Below, piece after piece: positions 34,865 to 46,737 of a DNA stretch of 64,000 nt. Where the stretch lies: contig JAJTUP010000031.1 in the NCBI GenBank assembly GCA_021399435.1, forward strand, positions 372,001-436,000. Reading direction: 5' to 3'. Position numbers and translations under genes: made by a program. Source of the DNA: Diaporthe sp. PMI_573. Its lineage: Eukaryota; Ascomycota; Sordariomycetes; Diaporthales; Diaporthaceae. Numbering within the stretch: position 1 is the stretch's first letter; each line of letters starts with the position of its first letter. The notes below the pieces were generated by a model that was not told the origin of the DNA, ran no database searches, and saw nothing but the letters and a program-made list of their open reading frames with translations.

Positions 34865-36608
34865 CTACAGGGTGTCCCTCCAAGTTTGTTCTTGCAGGTT
34901 ATCACACTCTGGGGTCCCGCATACTCCAACACAGGGTTGAGGATATACTTGCATCAAGCCATCACTGGGCTCTGAATCCTTTTCCGCCGAGACATCCCAT
35001 TTCACTGCCAACCTCTCGAACAACACACCAGCTTGTCGGAACAATGGCCGGGTCTCGGTTTCCATCATAAGGGGGCTCCCAGCTTGCGCGACCCGTGCCC
35101 GCCCCCGGTATTTCTCAGGGACGAAGCGCTGCAGGTCGTGATACCGTCCCGCTTGACAATACCCCCCGAGTTTGTGTTGGTGCAGGGCGTACTCGCACTT
35201 TCCTCTCATCCTCACATGTACGAGGTTAGGTACTCCCCCAAGGCTTGCACGCCGAGCAAGCTCACACATTGGGTGATCCAATCCTTCGACGATACCGTCG
35301 ATCTGAAGGAACGCCAGCGACCCACAAGGCAGGAAGTTGACGAGGAAATCCTTTGTATTTTCAATAAAAGCCTTCTTAAGCCTGTCCTTTTCCTCGTCCG
35401 TTTTGTTCCTAGCAGCGGCGTGGTCGAACACCGGCGGCGCGATGCTCAGCCTGCCCAGTATGAGGGACTTGAGGGCTGTGAAACCTGCCAAAGATGGGAT
35501 TGGTCGAAATGCGGCCAGGCCGGATACAGGGTCCGGATACCCGCGAAAGTCGAGTCTCAGTACCTTTAGTTGCTCCTTCAGAGGTTCGAGGATGGTGACC
35601 ACTATAAAGGTTCAGCGATATAACTTGAAGGGGATGTTACTTGAGATGCTTACCATCGTGAGCGTCAACCGGACGCACACTGCTGTTAAGATAGGTGAGT
35701 TGATTCATGGTCTTGTCCATGCCTGAGAATTTGAACTTCCGCAAATGCTTGAAGCTTTGTAATAGTTGTTCCAAGGAACGGTAACGAAACCATGAACGCC
35801 GCAAGTGTAGCTTGGTGATCATATTTTCTGGCAATCCCGCATAGGATGGGAAGCTGCGCTGGGGACTGTATAGCGCGAATATGTCGTGGCCGGCCCGGAT
35901 GGTGTGACCATCGATAAATCGATAACAGCGCAGGCTTTCCAGCTCAGGCGCCACCTTCATCAGATTTTCGAGCCAGAGCCTTCCCCTAGCCACCTCGACT
36001 AAAGAGTGAGGCGAGGGCACTAATCTGAGGATGCGCAGTGTTTTGAGTTCACCCAGAAGGGTGCTGTCGCCAAATGCGACATCTGGCACTTGTGTGGAAC
36101 TGTCTGCCCATTTTCCATCTCTGTATTTAGGTTCAATAATGTAGATGAGCGTTCGGATATTGCAGAGGCGTCCCAGAATACTCCTATGATCGGGCGCTGA
36201 AGAGACGGTCATTTCCCTAACCGCATGTGCAAGATCTGGTCGTTCACCCATGGTCCTTTGGAAGCGGATGATGGTCTCTTTTGCTTGCGAGTCGAAGCGA
36301 TGGTATACGAATCTCTGCGCCAGGTCCCGAAACAGTCTGCACGTCCTGGTCACGGCTAGCAGATCGCATCTAGATCTAGCAGATATCACGCTGGAAAATC
36401 TCGTGAACAAGGCACCCGGCTCGACCGCCGGGCCTGGATGGCAGTGGGGACATAGGTGTTCGAGGATGCACAACCAGAGCTCGTGTGGAAGCCCTCCAGT
36501 CCAATTTGGTCTGTGTGTATCTCTATTAGTGCCGGTGTCCGCCTCGTCGAATGTGTCGTCCGCCGTCTTCGGGATCGGACTAGATTCTGTGCGCGCGGGA
36601 GACTCCAT
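34865..36608 (-). CDS. F-box-like protein, copy 1 of a divergent pair
   Basis: Two exons (35654-36608 and 34865-35601; intron GTAAGC...TATAG, 52 nt) give 563 aa. The ATG at 36608 is the first true ATG of the frame. An F-box-like segment begins at GLPHELWLCILEHLCPHCHP near residue 40, followed by a Cys/His-containing insertion and SRCDLLAVTRTCRLFRDLAQ RFVYHRF. The remainder has irregular leucine-rich spacing (LKTLRILRL, ITKLHLRRSWF, LKVLRLDFRG, LKSLILGRL) typical of fungal F-box proteins that recognise SCF ubiquitin-ligase targets. That role is inferred from the family; the target is unknown. It shares intron position and layout with the gene that starts 533 bp away on the other strand, so the pair is a duplication. 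Confidence 0.78.
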
Positions 36609-37141
36609 CAGTGACTTGGCCACAGGCTGGTCAAATGTGATTTCGACCGAGTGAATGCGTAGAGTGTCGATATATCAGAGAGAAATCCAGGTCAGGGCGG
36701 CCGGGAGTTTGGAGTGGTAGAAGTGGAAAAGGTTCGGTAAGATGCTTGAGTGTACCCTTTTCTTCTTGGATGGAAAGGTGGTAGAGAAGACCGTTTCACA
36801 TGGGAAAGGTGGTCGGGAGCGTCACCGATATTTGTGCGCCTCGTATTGGAATTAGATCCCCGACCATGGTCACAAGAGTGTTGTACTAGCAAAAAAGACG
36901 AAGGAAAAGGCAGGACCGGCGTGAGTTCTAGCAGCACTAGTCTACCTCGGCACAGTACTAATCGGTGTCTATGAAGTTAATTAATACTCCACAAGCAGTT
37001 GGCTGAGTTTCAAATCTATAGAAATTTGCATCTTCTTTATTGCACGGGGTAGCAAACGATATCTAACCTGTCCACTTTCACAATACCACGTCACCAAATT
37101 GAACGAATGTTCAAAAAAGACCACACACCCATTACTTCGAA
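36609..37141. promoter_or_regulatory. Bidirectional intergenic region between two F-box-like genes
   Basis: 533 bp separate the start codons of two divergently transcribed paralogues, so this stretch must hold both promoters. No specific element was recognised. Confidence 0.55.
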
Positions 37142-38987
37142 ATGTCTGAATTTCATCTGACACAAGGAGGGACCTCCTCAGATCTCGTACTAAGACCCAA
37201 GATCAATATCGACAAGTCCCGCAGCGCCACCGACCCTCATCATGGCCGACCTTGGATCCGGACTGGGCTTGCAAGGTTACCTCCAGAGTTAATTCACCTT
37301 GTCTGCAGGCGGCTGTGTCTTTGTTGGTACTGTCAACCCAGGCTCGACCCACTCGACGAGTCTTCGCACGGCTTGGTCCAATTCCGGAACGCCCTCGACT
37401 CCCTAAGCAAGACTTGCAACTTCCTCTGCGCCGTGGCGCAGCCGTATCTATTCCACACGCTCAGAGGCGCATCGCAGGATTTGGTGGAGAGGTCCAGAGA
37501 CTGCTACACTCTGTTCATTGAGTTTCCTCATTTGGCAAGCCAGGTTCGACACATGACCCTCAATTCCATGCCGGCAGACTTGTTCTTCCTGAGACGCCTG
37601 ACTGGCCTCCGGACGCTTCGTATTACCGCGACCAGTAAAGGCGGAATAGGACCTGAAAGCTATTTGTCCCTTCAATGCCTTCTCGAATTTCGCTACGGAC
37701 CTTTGCTCGACTCAAGGTCTAAAGTAAGGATAGAGAATGCAAGCAAAGACATGCGAGCGATCTTGACCGCTGCACCGAGCCTGTCCCATCTGAGGTGCCA
37801 CAGACTCTTCGAAAGATTTTCTTTGTCGCGATTTGTCCTCCCAGAGCTTCCGGCATGCCACATCACTACTCTGGAGTTGCACCAATGCTGGCTCCCCCAC
37901 GGGACTTTCATAAGGTTCATAGCCAATTTTCCTCGGTTGAAGATTTTCAGATTGGAAAAGACTATGCCGGCACCCTTGGCATCACAATCAAGACGGTATC
38001 ATGCTTACCCAAGTGACGGACCTCAGCGGCTAGCTGATGGCACAGATGGTGAGTCCCCGTCTTGCGAAGGTCTGAAAGTTTGCTCATGACCAGCCAGTAT
38101 ATTTAGATTGTCAGGAACTAACAAACACTTCATCCTCTCAGTGGTCGTAGCCCTGGATCCAAGCAAGAAAACCCTGGAAAAACTAATCCTGGACTTGGGA
38201 ATGATCCACCAAGTCAACCTCTTCTTCGGACATCTGCAACCAATGAGAAGCTTCACAACCTTGAGGACAATGCATCTTAGCCAGGGAGTGATCGGCTACT
38301 TCGAGTCGGCGCACGATAGCTACAGGAAACCTTTGACCGTACTGCTTCCTAGGTCCATCGAAGACTTGGTCATCACGGACTTCGATCGATTCTACGGAAA
38401 GGCGGTCCTCGGCCTTGCGAAAGAGGCCGCGACCGGCAAATACCCGAATCTCAAGCGCGTGAGGCTTATCAGAGAGAGCATGCAGGGGATTCATGAGTGG
38501 CAAATCCTTTATTGCATTCGCGACTGGTCAAGACGCCTCGCCAGAGGTCAACGACGGACATGGTGGCTACATCGACATGGACCCACACGAACCTCGCTGT
38601 GATGATGAGGAGGAAGAGAAGGAGGAGAAGGAAGACGACGACGACGGCGGCGACGTCGAGGACGGGGACGGGGAAGAGGACGAATCAGAGTCCGAAGATA
38701 TTAGTCCTGCATGGTGGGCATGGTGGGCTGGTGTTGGTTTGGCGCATACACAAGAGTGGATGGAGTTTGGTCGACGCTGCTTAAGCGACAGGGACTTGAT
38801 GTTCGAGATTGCATGTCATGTTGAGGAGGATTCGACAATTTATCTCAGACCGACCATCGATCCTGGGCGTTTGAGGAAGAAGGTCCGAATGTTGTTCTCG
38901 AAGGCAAATGTCAAGTTCGAATGTGTTGGGGTGGAAGTGACCGCTGGGCCAAGGGGGTACGGAGAGGTCCACATTGTATACATGTGA
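37142..38987 (+). CDS. F-box-like protein, copy 2, with an apparent frameshift
   Basis: Exon 1 (37142-38048) and exon 2 (from 38142) flank a 93-nt intron with donor GTGAGT, branch ACTAACA and acceptor CTCAG, in the same position as in copy 1 (after a G-T-D-G/A-H-D element, joining to a Val-rich start). The F-box-like part is ARLPPELIHLVCRRLCLCWY near residue 45, then LSKTCNFLCAVAQPYLFHTL. Near 38485-38495 the frame must move by one base, fitting GGG-to-GGGG, to continue into a very acidic Asp/Glu tract (38603-38700) and the end DPGRLRKKVRMLFSKANVKF, stopping at 38987. Without the shift the protein ends at 38602. The acidic tract is absent from copy 1. Either this copy is damaged or the base is an assembly error. 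Confidence 0.68.
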
Positions 38988-39330
38988 GCGACCCAAGGAG
39001 AAAGAAAAGGAAAGAAGGATAAAGAGTGGCTAGTTAGGTGATTTAGATTCGTATAAGTGATTGCATGTACATCCCTCTCAGTGCTGCCACCTTCCAAGTT
39101 GTCGATCACCAAGTGGACGACTGGCACCTTCTCCTTCCCTGACCCGGCCCAATACTATCACCTTCCAATAGTTCGGTTTTAAACGCCCCGTTCAGAAGTG
39201 GAGGCATGGTTTTGCTTAGCTCGTGCACGACACGTGAGCCTTGGGTCTGCTTCTCCGAGGGTGCGGATCGGAACTAATGGCATCTCCGAATGGCCGCGGC
39301 GGAGCCTCGAGGAGGTTAGGGATCGATTGT
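38988..39330. other. Intergenic region
   Basis: Short gap upstream of the oxidase remnant; no oxidase N-terminus (FAD dinucleotide-binding GxGxxG) can be found here. Confidence 0.5.
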
Positions 39331-40965
39331 CGGTACCTCAAGATAGTGCGGAGGGGTCTTGATAAAGTCTATTACAAATCCACCGAAACCCAAAGAGGAA
39401 GAGGCATTCTACTATATGCTAATGCTCTTGGACCGGATGAGTGCTCGGCAATTCCTGCTTTCGTGGGTTGACCCCTCCTACATTGTATGCTCAAATGTTC
39501 TGACATTATCACGCAGGAAGAAGAACCCTGGAGGCATTCCGGATGGCCCAGAATATAATTACAGCACCATAGAGTCGATCGAGACGGCCACTTTGTAAGC
39601 TTTTCGTTCGATTGTAGTCAACAGAAAGCTCTGACATCTGTGTTCTTCAGTGGTACCGGCCGGTATGACCAGTCCTTGACCGAGGCCGTTCTGGAGTCCC
39701 TCGATTTCAACACACGTAAGGAGCCGAAGGAGGCAGAGGAGAAGTGGTGGTATGTGGATGGGGGGCGGGGGCGCCTAAAGAATCGCAGAGCAGATGCGAA
39801 AGATGATCGCAAAGCCCGATGCCATCAAGTTCAATACCCAGGTCACAGCAATCGAGTCCAACATCGAGATCAACAGTACAGTGACCGCCGAAATCACCGT
39901 CAAGACCAAAGACACCACAACCCACAAACCAATGCACGACGGCAACTATCTCACCGTTCTGAACTCAACCACCCTCGGCTCAATGAACCGCATGGACTTG
40001 TCCAAGACGGGTCTGTTCTGGGACACGAAGCAGGCGATCCGCTGTCTTGGCTACGGTGCCTCGTGCAAAGTCAGGATGAAGTTCAAGACAGCCTAGTGGC
40101 GGGGGGGGGGGGCGCCCTACAACATCAGAAAGGGCGGACTGGCCCACACCGACTTCCCGCTGCAGGTGTGCGTCTACCCTTCGTACAACGTCGATGACCC
40201 CGTCAACGAGCCCATCGTCCTCCTTGTCTCGTACACTTGGGGCCAGACGGCACAGCGGCTAGCTAGTCTCATTCCCAGCTGCAATGACGACTCTAGTGCT
40301 CAGGAGGAGCTCCGTAACGTGCTCATCCACGACCTGACCCTCCTTACCGCCCAGGGCCCGACCGATGCGGAATCGTACAAGGTGACGCGGGAGCGCATCG
40401 CCGGAGACCTCGTGGAGACGCACGGCTACGACTGGTACCGCGACCCGCACATGGCCGGCGTCTTCGCCTTCTTCGGCCCATGCCAGTTCTGGGACCTGTA
40501 TATCCGACAATCACGGAGCCCAACTAGTTCAGTCAGCTGTACTTTATCGGTGAGGCGGCCTCGGGCCACCAAGCGTGGATCGTGGGTGCACTTGAGAGCG
40601 TCGTGCGCGCCGTGTGGCTCATGCTTGACTGTCTACACCAGGGCAGCAAGAAGGACGGGAGGGGTGGCGTGGACAGCAACAAAGGCTTCGCGCCGTATGA
40701 GAAGGCCACGAAGCTGTTGCAAGACGGTCCGGCAGGCACTCCGGAATTTCCGCTGTCATCTTACCCCTTGCCCATGGAACTGCCGAAGCGTTGCAAGGAC
40801 GAGGAGAAGAGGCCGGCTGACCAGCTAGTTGATCACCCTCAGCTGGACAAGACGGGCGCCGAGGTCCCAATCAAGTATGGTGCTGCCGTTGTTGCTCTGA
40901 GCATGGTAGACTCGGAGTCGACTTTGAATGAATGGGCGCAGCCGGAGGTCAAGTTCAGGTTCTAA
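39331..40965 (+). pseudogene. 5'-truncated L-amino-acid oxidase (flavin amine oxidase) pseudogene
   Basis: Similar to fungal FAD-dependent L-amino-acid oxidases, which deaminate amino acids to keto acids, ammonia and peroxide. The FAD-binding N-terminus is missing. Recognisable parts in order: KPKEEEAFYYMLMLLDRMSA, an intron at 39595-39650 (GTAAGC...TTCAG), GRYDQSLTEAVLESLDF, WWYVDGG, RIAEQM, a substrate-domain segment, and the C-terminal FAD motif LYFIGEAASGHQAWIVGALE. Lesions: a frame change in the G tract near 39762-39772, TAA at 39776 (expected Gln in GGAQRIAEQ), TAG at 40094 (expected Trp), a frameshift near 40500 and TAG at 40525. The first two stops are CpA-to-TpA changes on one or the other strand, the RIP signature. 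The gene cannot give an active enzyme. Confidence 0.88.
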
Positions 40966-42124
40966 ATAGCGCGTGCGATCTGGTAGCTAGTTCGCTCAGA
41001 AGAGCACCAGGGTAGTGTATTCATCAGACTGACTCTTTTGAAGCCTTGAATATTGCTCAGGGTCCATCGTTTGTTCTACCTTTTCTCCCTACCATCACAA
41101 ATACTATTACAACAACACGGCCAGTCTCTCCGAAAAATGCGAAAACGCCATTACGGAGCCCCTGTGTCTTGCTTACCGACCAGCCTAGAGTAGGTTGTTC
41201 CATAGGAGGTTGTCTCGCAGGAGGCTGTTCCATGTGGGGTTATTTCATAGGGGGTTAGTTGACCAGAGCTTAATCCCACACTACTAAGGTGGTCCATGTT
41301 GTGGCCTCGTAGCGGACACCTGAGCATTCGAAACTGATTGCACTGGAAAAGTTTGCGCCATGCGGAAGACTGGGACACCATTGTCAGGGCTCTGTCATGT
41401 GCTCAATAGGAATTCTCATCTGTATAATTACCACAACGTGCCGATCAATGCTAGCAGGAGGTGAGTGGAACAAGCAGCTTCAAATGCTCCACACCAGGAC
41501 ATGGCAACTATTGCCGCTCTAGCCCGTTTGCCATCACATGAGAAGGGCCCTGGCCTGCTCTGGGCATCGACCGCGGGGCCTTTTGCTCGTGTCTCTCCAC
41601 GATCACCATCCTAAGGGTGCAGTCGGGAGTCCGGGGCGGGCCCGTTGGCTGTAAGCCATTGGACCTGACGTGGTGGTTAGCCGCCCAGTGAGCTGCCCCT
41701 TTTTGGCCAGCGGCCAATCACGGCCAAGACCGTGCATGACGGGTTCAAGGGGCTATCACAATCACATCGCCGCCAACGTGCTTCGAATGTGTCCGACTGC
41801 AATAGGCCCTGCATTTGTACCACACATTGGGCTCTGATGGTAGGCATGATGACTGACTCGATCTTGTTGGATGGTGAGGTATCTGCCATGCATTATAAGC
41901 TCTGGTGGGCCACTATTTTGGCTACCGTCCTGCTGAGGCTTGAAAATGCTTGGTCATTGACTTTCAGTAATCCGAACGCGACTTCTTAATAGATTCTGGT
42001 TTGATCAATAACTTTGCACCTTTGTTGTATGCCACCCAGAAAAAGGCTCTGTCATCGAGACACATATCACGAGCAGTCATCGAGCGAGACATTCCCACCC
42101 ACATTCCATCATAGTATCGCCATC
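40966..42124. other. Intergenic region
   Basis: 1.2 kb between the oxidase remnant and the secreted-protein gene. It holds a small 15-bp tandem repeat; no gene recognised. Confidence 0.55.
41195..41254 (+). repeat. Imperfect 15-bp tandem repeat, four units
   Basis: Units beginning TTGTTCCATAGGAGG, TTGTCTCGCAGGAGG, CTGTTCCATGTGGGG and TTATTTCATAGGGGG follow directly. The unit length is a multiple of three and one frame is open through the array, but no gene context supports coding. Confidence 0.6.
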
Positions 42125-42657
42125 ATGCTACGGAGGTCTTGCCTGAGTGTACTCGTGGCAACGTCTTTGCCGTGCCTTGTCACGGCGCTGGCCTGCAGGC
42201 GCTCCCCGGAGTGCACCGCTGGCCTCACTGCGTGGTCCGACGCAAACTTCGCAGGGAGGTCATACCAGTACAATGTCTCCTGGGACACATGCAGTATGTT
42301 TAGCCGGCAAATTGATTCCTTCGAATAATTCAAGCAGTCATCTAACATTCGCTTTCGCAGTCTCGATCGCAGCCCAGTTCCCCTACGCTCAACCTGATGG
42401 AGTCAGCTCCCTTGCAGCAAAGGAGGGCAACTGGTGTACTGTCTACCCGTGAGTTGATTATCACCATGGCTCGGCTCCAAGACGTTTCCACAGACGGGTA
42501 CTGAACAGGCTCCAGGAACACGGACTGCAGTCCTGGACAAGGCAATGCCAATGACACACTCAACGTGGTTGGGAGCTACTACGACCTCGCCAACCCCGAG
42601 GATGCTTGGGATAATCTGCCGCAGAGCTTCTCCTGCAAGAAGTACAACTGTGAATGA
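42125..42657 (+). CDS. Small secreted cysteine-rich protein, beta/gamma-crystallin-like
   Basis: Three exons (42125-42293, 42361-42448, 42516-42657) give 132 aa. The second acceptor is the CCAG at 42515, not the nearer ACAG, because only this keeps frame to a Cys-rich end. A signal peptide of about 22 residues (RRSCLSVLVATSLPCLVTA) is followed by seven Cys spread over the mature chain (CRRSPEC, DTC, NWC, TDC, SFSC, YNC). GLTAWSDANFAGRSYQYNV and LNVVGSYYDLA resemble the Greek-key repeats of crystallin-like secreted proteins (x-x-Y/F-D-x-x-F-x-G-x-S). The size, export signal and cysteines make it an effector or antimicrobial candidate, by inference only. The promoter has no clear element. Confidence 0.78.
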
Positions 42658-43265
42658 TGCTAGTCGCACTTCTGATGGAGAATGACTAGACTCCGTCTGA
42701 ATCGCGCCAATTGGATCCAGATATTGTCTATGGCAAGGCTTCAAGTGTGAGATGGTCGATTTGGCGGAATAATACAGATTGAAGTGACAATGCAGGATAG
42801 TACTAATGTGTGAAGGGAGTCAGCATCATTGGCAATGATGATAGACGCAACATGTTAATCGTGGCTTGGTATGGGGACAGTTTTTAATCACATGAGTTAG
42901 CTTCTACGCCATATTTGAACTTGTCTCACACCTTCCCCTGTCGTTGGGAATCCATGGATCCGATAACCCAGATTTGTACTTTTACTTCCAACTCAGCCAC
43001 TTGCATGTGCTCTTGGCCCTGGTTGAGGTATGATACGACACCTTCTCAACTGTGTGGCTCCTTAGCTATTTCCATTGGGCACCTCTTCCCGCGGCGTTTA
43101 CATCTCCTAATGGTGTCCACCTACATCCCCTCAGTCACGATACCTAGGTATGCAGCTGGCCATCCACCTAACTCACATCACTCCACTGGCATGGCCAGTA
43201 TTATGATGAAGAAAAGCCAAACCATGTGAATATCACAATGCCTCACCCCCGTTTTCGTTTCCATC
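42658..43265. other. Intergenic region
   Basis: About 600 bp at the 3' ends of the secreted-protein gene and the hypothetical gene; nothing recognised. Confidence 0.5.
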
Positions 43266-43709
43266 CTAGGCAGACGACACTCTCTTGTCTGATCCAGAAG
43301 ACGGCGCGATTGGACCATACGAAGCTCCACCAGGAAGAACAGTCCGCGCAGGCTCTCTAGAACTGCAGCGATCGGCCATGTGATCGGAGTAGGCAGGCGG
43401 GTATGGATGGCTGACAAAAGTGGTCGGCGGGAGAGTGGTATTAGGAAGCGGGTCTGAAACCACCCTCATCCCACGATCGCGCGGCTTGAGAGGAGGCCAA
43501 TTGCGTTGAGAGACATGGTTGGAAATTAATTGTTGTTGATCTGGGGCAGACTTTTGCTGGCTTTCATTGTCGAGACGCTGGAGGACTGACTGGAAGCGCT
43601 GCTCGTCTCGGGCTTTGTGACTTAAAGCTCGGCTGAAGCTTGGTCTAGAGGCTGTGAGATCCGCAAATGGGCCTTTACACCCAGGTGGACAAGCGGTAAA
43701 AGACATCAT
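43266..43709 (-). CDS. Hypothetical protein
   Basis: A single open frame of 147 codons starting with two ATG codons (MMSFTACPPGCKGPFADLTA). The N-terminal CPPGC element and the polar, Gln/Ser/Pro-rich remainder (SQQKSAPDQQQLISN) look like a disordered fungal protein, but I do not recognise a family. No intron was needed. It could be one exon of a longer gene or a chance frame; codon composition is ordinary for this window. Confidence 0.35.
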   Translation of the reverse strand: MMSFTACPPGCKGPFADLTASRPSFSRALSHKARDEQRFQSVLQRLDNESQQKSAPDQQQLISNHVSQRNWPPLKPRDRGMRVVSDPLPNTTLPPTTFVSHPYPPAYSDHMADRCSSREPARTVLPGGASYGPIAPSSGSDKRVSSA

Positions 43710-44840
43710 ATGGATCTGTGCGGAGAATCAAGGTTCACTTAGCAACGCTCTTTTGGTAATTTTTCCAAGTCTGAGATCCATAGAAGTAATGCTGATGAAA
43801 GTAGACGGCAAAGATTCACTTAACGCCAAAAGCAATAACTATATACTTGCGGCTCGGTGGCAATTTGACTCAGATACCGATTGCTTAGTTGTAAGACTGA
43901 GTTCAACTTTGTCTGCAACATTGAAGCAAACGCTTCCGTGGTGAGTCTCATGACAATAATAGGCTTTGGTATGTTGGCTGTTTTTCCTGAAAAGGCATAT
44001 ACCAAGCGGCCAACTAACACCAAGCAGCATCATTCAAACTTGCTCACCTTGGAGATCGGTAGTATGGAAGCTTTATGATTCCAAAAGAAATATCAGCTCC
44101 CGGGGTCATTGAGGTGAAGTCATAAAAACTTAATCTGTAGTCCCGTTCTGATTGGATCCAAACACATACACGCCAGGAAATTACTTTGCCAGAAAACACC
44201 ATCTGATGAGCAACGTGAGCCGTCCATCTGGGATGTTCAGGTCCATGTAGCAAATTTCCTTTGATGTACTATTAGGCCTTTCCAGAAAAGTAGAGAATCT
44301 TGAATTTGCCCAGGGCGACAGTGAACATCATCACCTACATGCCGGTATGGTTAAAAGAAGACGTGTTTGTATCCCATAAGTGTCCATGATCTTTCTTGCT
44401 CCAAGGCATTTATTTGATTGGCTGGTCCTTCCTCAAGCACTCGTCAGTAAGATTCTTAGTCCATAACCATTCAAATGGTGAGCGAGATTTCCCCAAGAAA
44501 CCTTGCGGATCGGTACGACAGCAGAGATCCCCCCCCCCCCCCGAGAAAGGCAAGGATCATGTAGCATGCCACCAAAGATTCCGGGATCCACAGCCGTCAA
44601 CCCCGCCTGAGTCAGCCAGCATTGTTGGCCGCCGGAGCTCCTTTTTTCGGGTCCTGCACATCACACGCAGATGATGGGCACAAGGCTTTTGGCTGTTCCA
44701 CATTGGCTCCATCGCGGCATCTGATGTTGTCAAAGGGGTACCATCGCCGAATGTGGACGACACTTGAGCTGCATAGTCGTCTGATCCCTACCAAGTCTCT
44801 CGGATCATGGAAACACCGCGTGCCCCGCCAATCCACCAAG
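43710..44840. other. Intergenic region upstream of the HET gene
   Basis: Contains a run of about 15 C near 44530. In-frame ATG codons upstream of 44841 (such as MWTTLELHSR near 44752) could extend the HET protein, but without family support. Confidence 0.5.
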
Positions 44841-46737
44841 ATGGAGTCCAACATTTCAGCAGTCAATAATACGTGCATCTACGCTCCGCTCAAAGATTTT
44901 CCGATCGTTCCGGGAGAAAAAGTACAGTCAGAACAAAATACATGGGCTATCCGGTGTGTCAGCCTGGAGCCCGGATCTGGCAATGAGCCTCTGAGGTGCG
45001 AGCTCGTGAGCTCACATTTGGGGATCATGCGCGGAAAGTACGAGGCCTTGTCATACACCTGGGGTAGCTTAACCCCAAAGGCTACCATCTCCTTGAATGG
45101 TCGACCGGTACAAGTGACGGAAAATTTGGCTTGCTCTTTGCGACACCTTCGGACGCCTTATGAGGGCCGCCTTCTGTGGATCGATGCGCTCTGCATTAAC
45201 CAGGCGGATGGCTCTGAGGTTAATACGTACGTTCAGAGGATGTGGGCCATTTATCAGAATTCCCGCAATGTCGTGGTATTTCTGGGAGAATCTCGACAAG
45301 GAAGCGAGCAAGCATTACAACTTCTCACCCACCTGTCAGGCTTATCAGTAGAAGCCATCGAGAGACATAATCAGATCAACCAACTGCTGGGAGACGACCA
45401 GAAGTCATCACACTGGATCGCGCTCGAAAAGCTGATGCAGCGATCATGGTGGAGTAGAGCCTGGATAATTCAGGAGTATGCTGTTGCCCCGCGAGTGATC
45501 TTTGTCTGCGGACTGGCTACACTTGACGGAGAAGATTTCGGCCAGGCAATGGAGTACTTGATGGACTATAGGTACAGCGCGAACATTCCACATCACTGGC
45601 AAGAGATTGTGAGAAAAGTGGCTCTCACTGCAATCAACCACCTTTTGTCTATCCGAAAACAATACCAGAGCTCAAGTCCGCAAGCAAAGCCATCCCCGTT
45701 GGAGATTCTCTACAGGTCCAGGGGCTCCCAGGCCTCAGATCCGAAGGACAAAGTCTATAGTCTCTTCCGACTTGTTGCTGAAGATCCGAGGCTCCAACCG
45801 GACTATAGCCGTTCGGTGAAGGACCTATACAAGGATGTGGTTAGAGCTCTAATCGATAGCACAGGAACTTTGGATGTCCTTTCTCACCACAACTCGGGCA
45901 ACACACAAACACCCAGTACTATGCCGACTTGGTGTCCTGACTGGACCGTACTGCGCGGATCACACTACTTAATGCAAAGAAATCAGTACTTCGCTGCTGG
46001 GAACACCACTGCCCATGCAGTGATCCAGGGTGATACTCTCACAGTCAAGGGAAGAGCTCTGGACCGCATTGCCTTGATCTCGAAGAGGATAAAATACAAC
46101 GACTTCAAGAACAGGCGAGCAAGGCAAGCAACAATCCAAAGGCTTTGGCGACTTGCCTCGACCAAGAAAGACTCAGACTTTTCGGATTATCAGATGCCCG
46201 ACGTCCCTGCCGCCTTTCCAGAGACACTTGTATCCTTACGAAATCGGGAGAAAGGCCCTGAAGGTTCAAAACCACACGTTCTGGACTCAGGTACTGTGCA
46301 GGAGATGTGGAATGCCTGGTGGGCATCCTGTACAAACTCCTTCTCATTACCTAACTCAGGCCGGAAGTTGGCCAAGATATTCGAGGACGCCATGCATAGG
46401 GCCTTATACGGCAAGGCCTTCTTTATCTCACAACAGGGGCGCTTTGGCGTCGTTGATGCCACGGCTCGAGTAGGCGATACAGTTGCCGTGCTCCTGGGCG
46501 GTGAGGTCTTATTCGCAGTTCGCGAGACAAGTGCAGCCAAGGAGTTCAACTCGAGTCAGCCTGGTAATGACGCCAAATGTAACCTGATTGGCGAATGGTG
46601 AGACACGGTCGACCCAAAGGCTTTGATCTTAACAATCGCTGACTTTCGAGCACAGCTTTCTACACGGTTTCATGTCAGGGGAGGGGCTTGACGGTATGAC
46701 GGACGCGGAGTTCTTTGATGATTTCTGCCTTGTATGA
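44841..46737 (+). CDS. HET-domain protein (heterokaryon incompatibility type)
   Basis: Two exons (44841-46597 and 46656-46737) give 612 aa. The HET domain occupies about residues 65-230 with its three conserved blocks: YEALSYTWG (67-75), LLWIDALCINQ (about 109-119) and SWWSRAWIIQEYAVAPRVIF (about 206-225). Downstream come SDPKDKVYSLFRLV and PDYSRSVKDLYKDVV, the usual companion region, and a C-terminal FFISQQGRFGVVDATARVGD TVAVLLGG segment. The last intron (donor GTGAGA, branch GCTGAC, acceptor CACAG) restores LIGECFLHGFMSGEG, the standard end of this family. HET proteins trigger cell death after fusion of unlike strains; which partner this one senses cannot be told. It appears intact. Confidence 0.93.
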
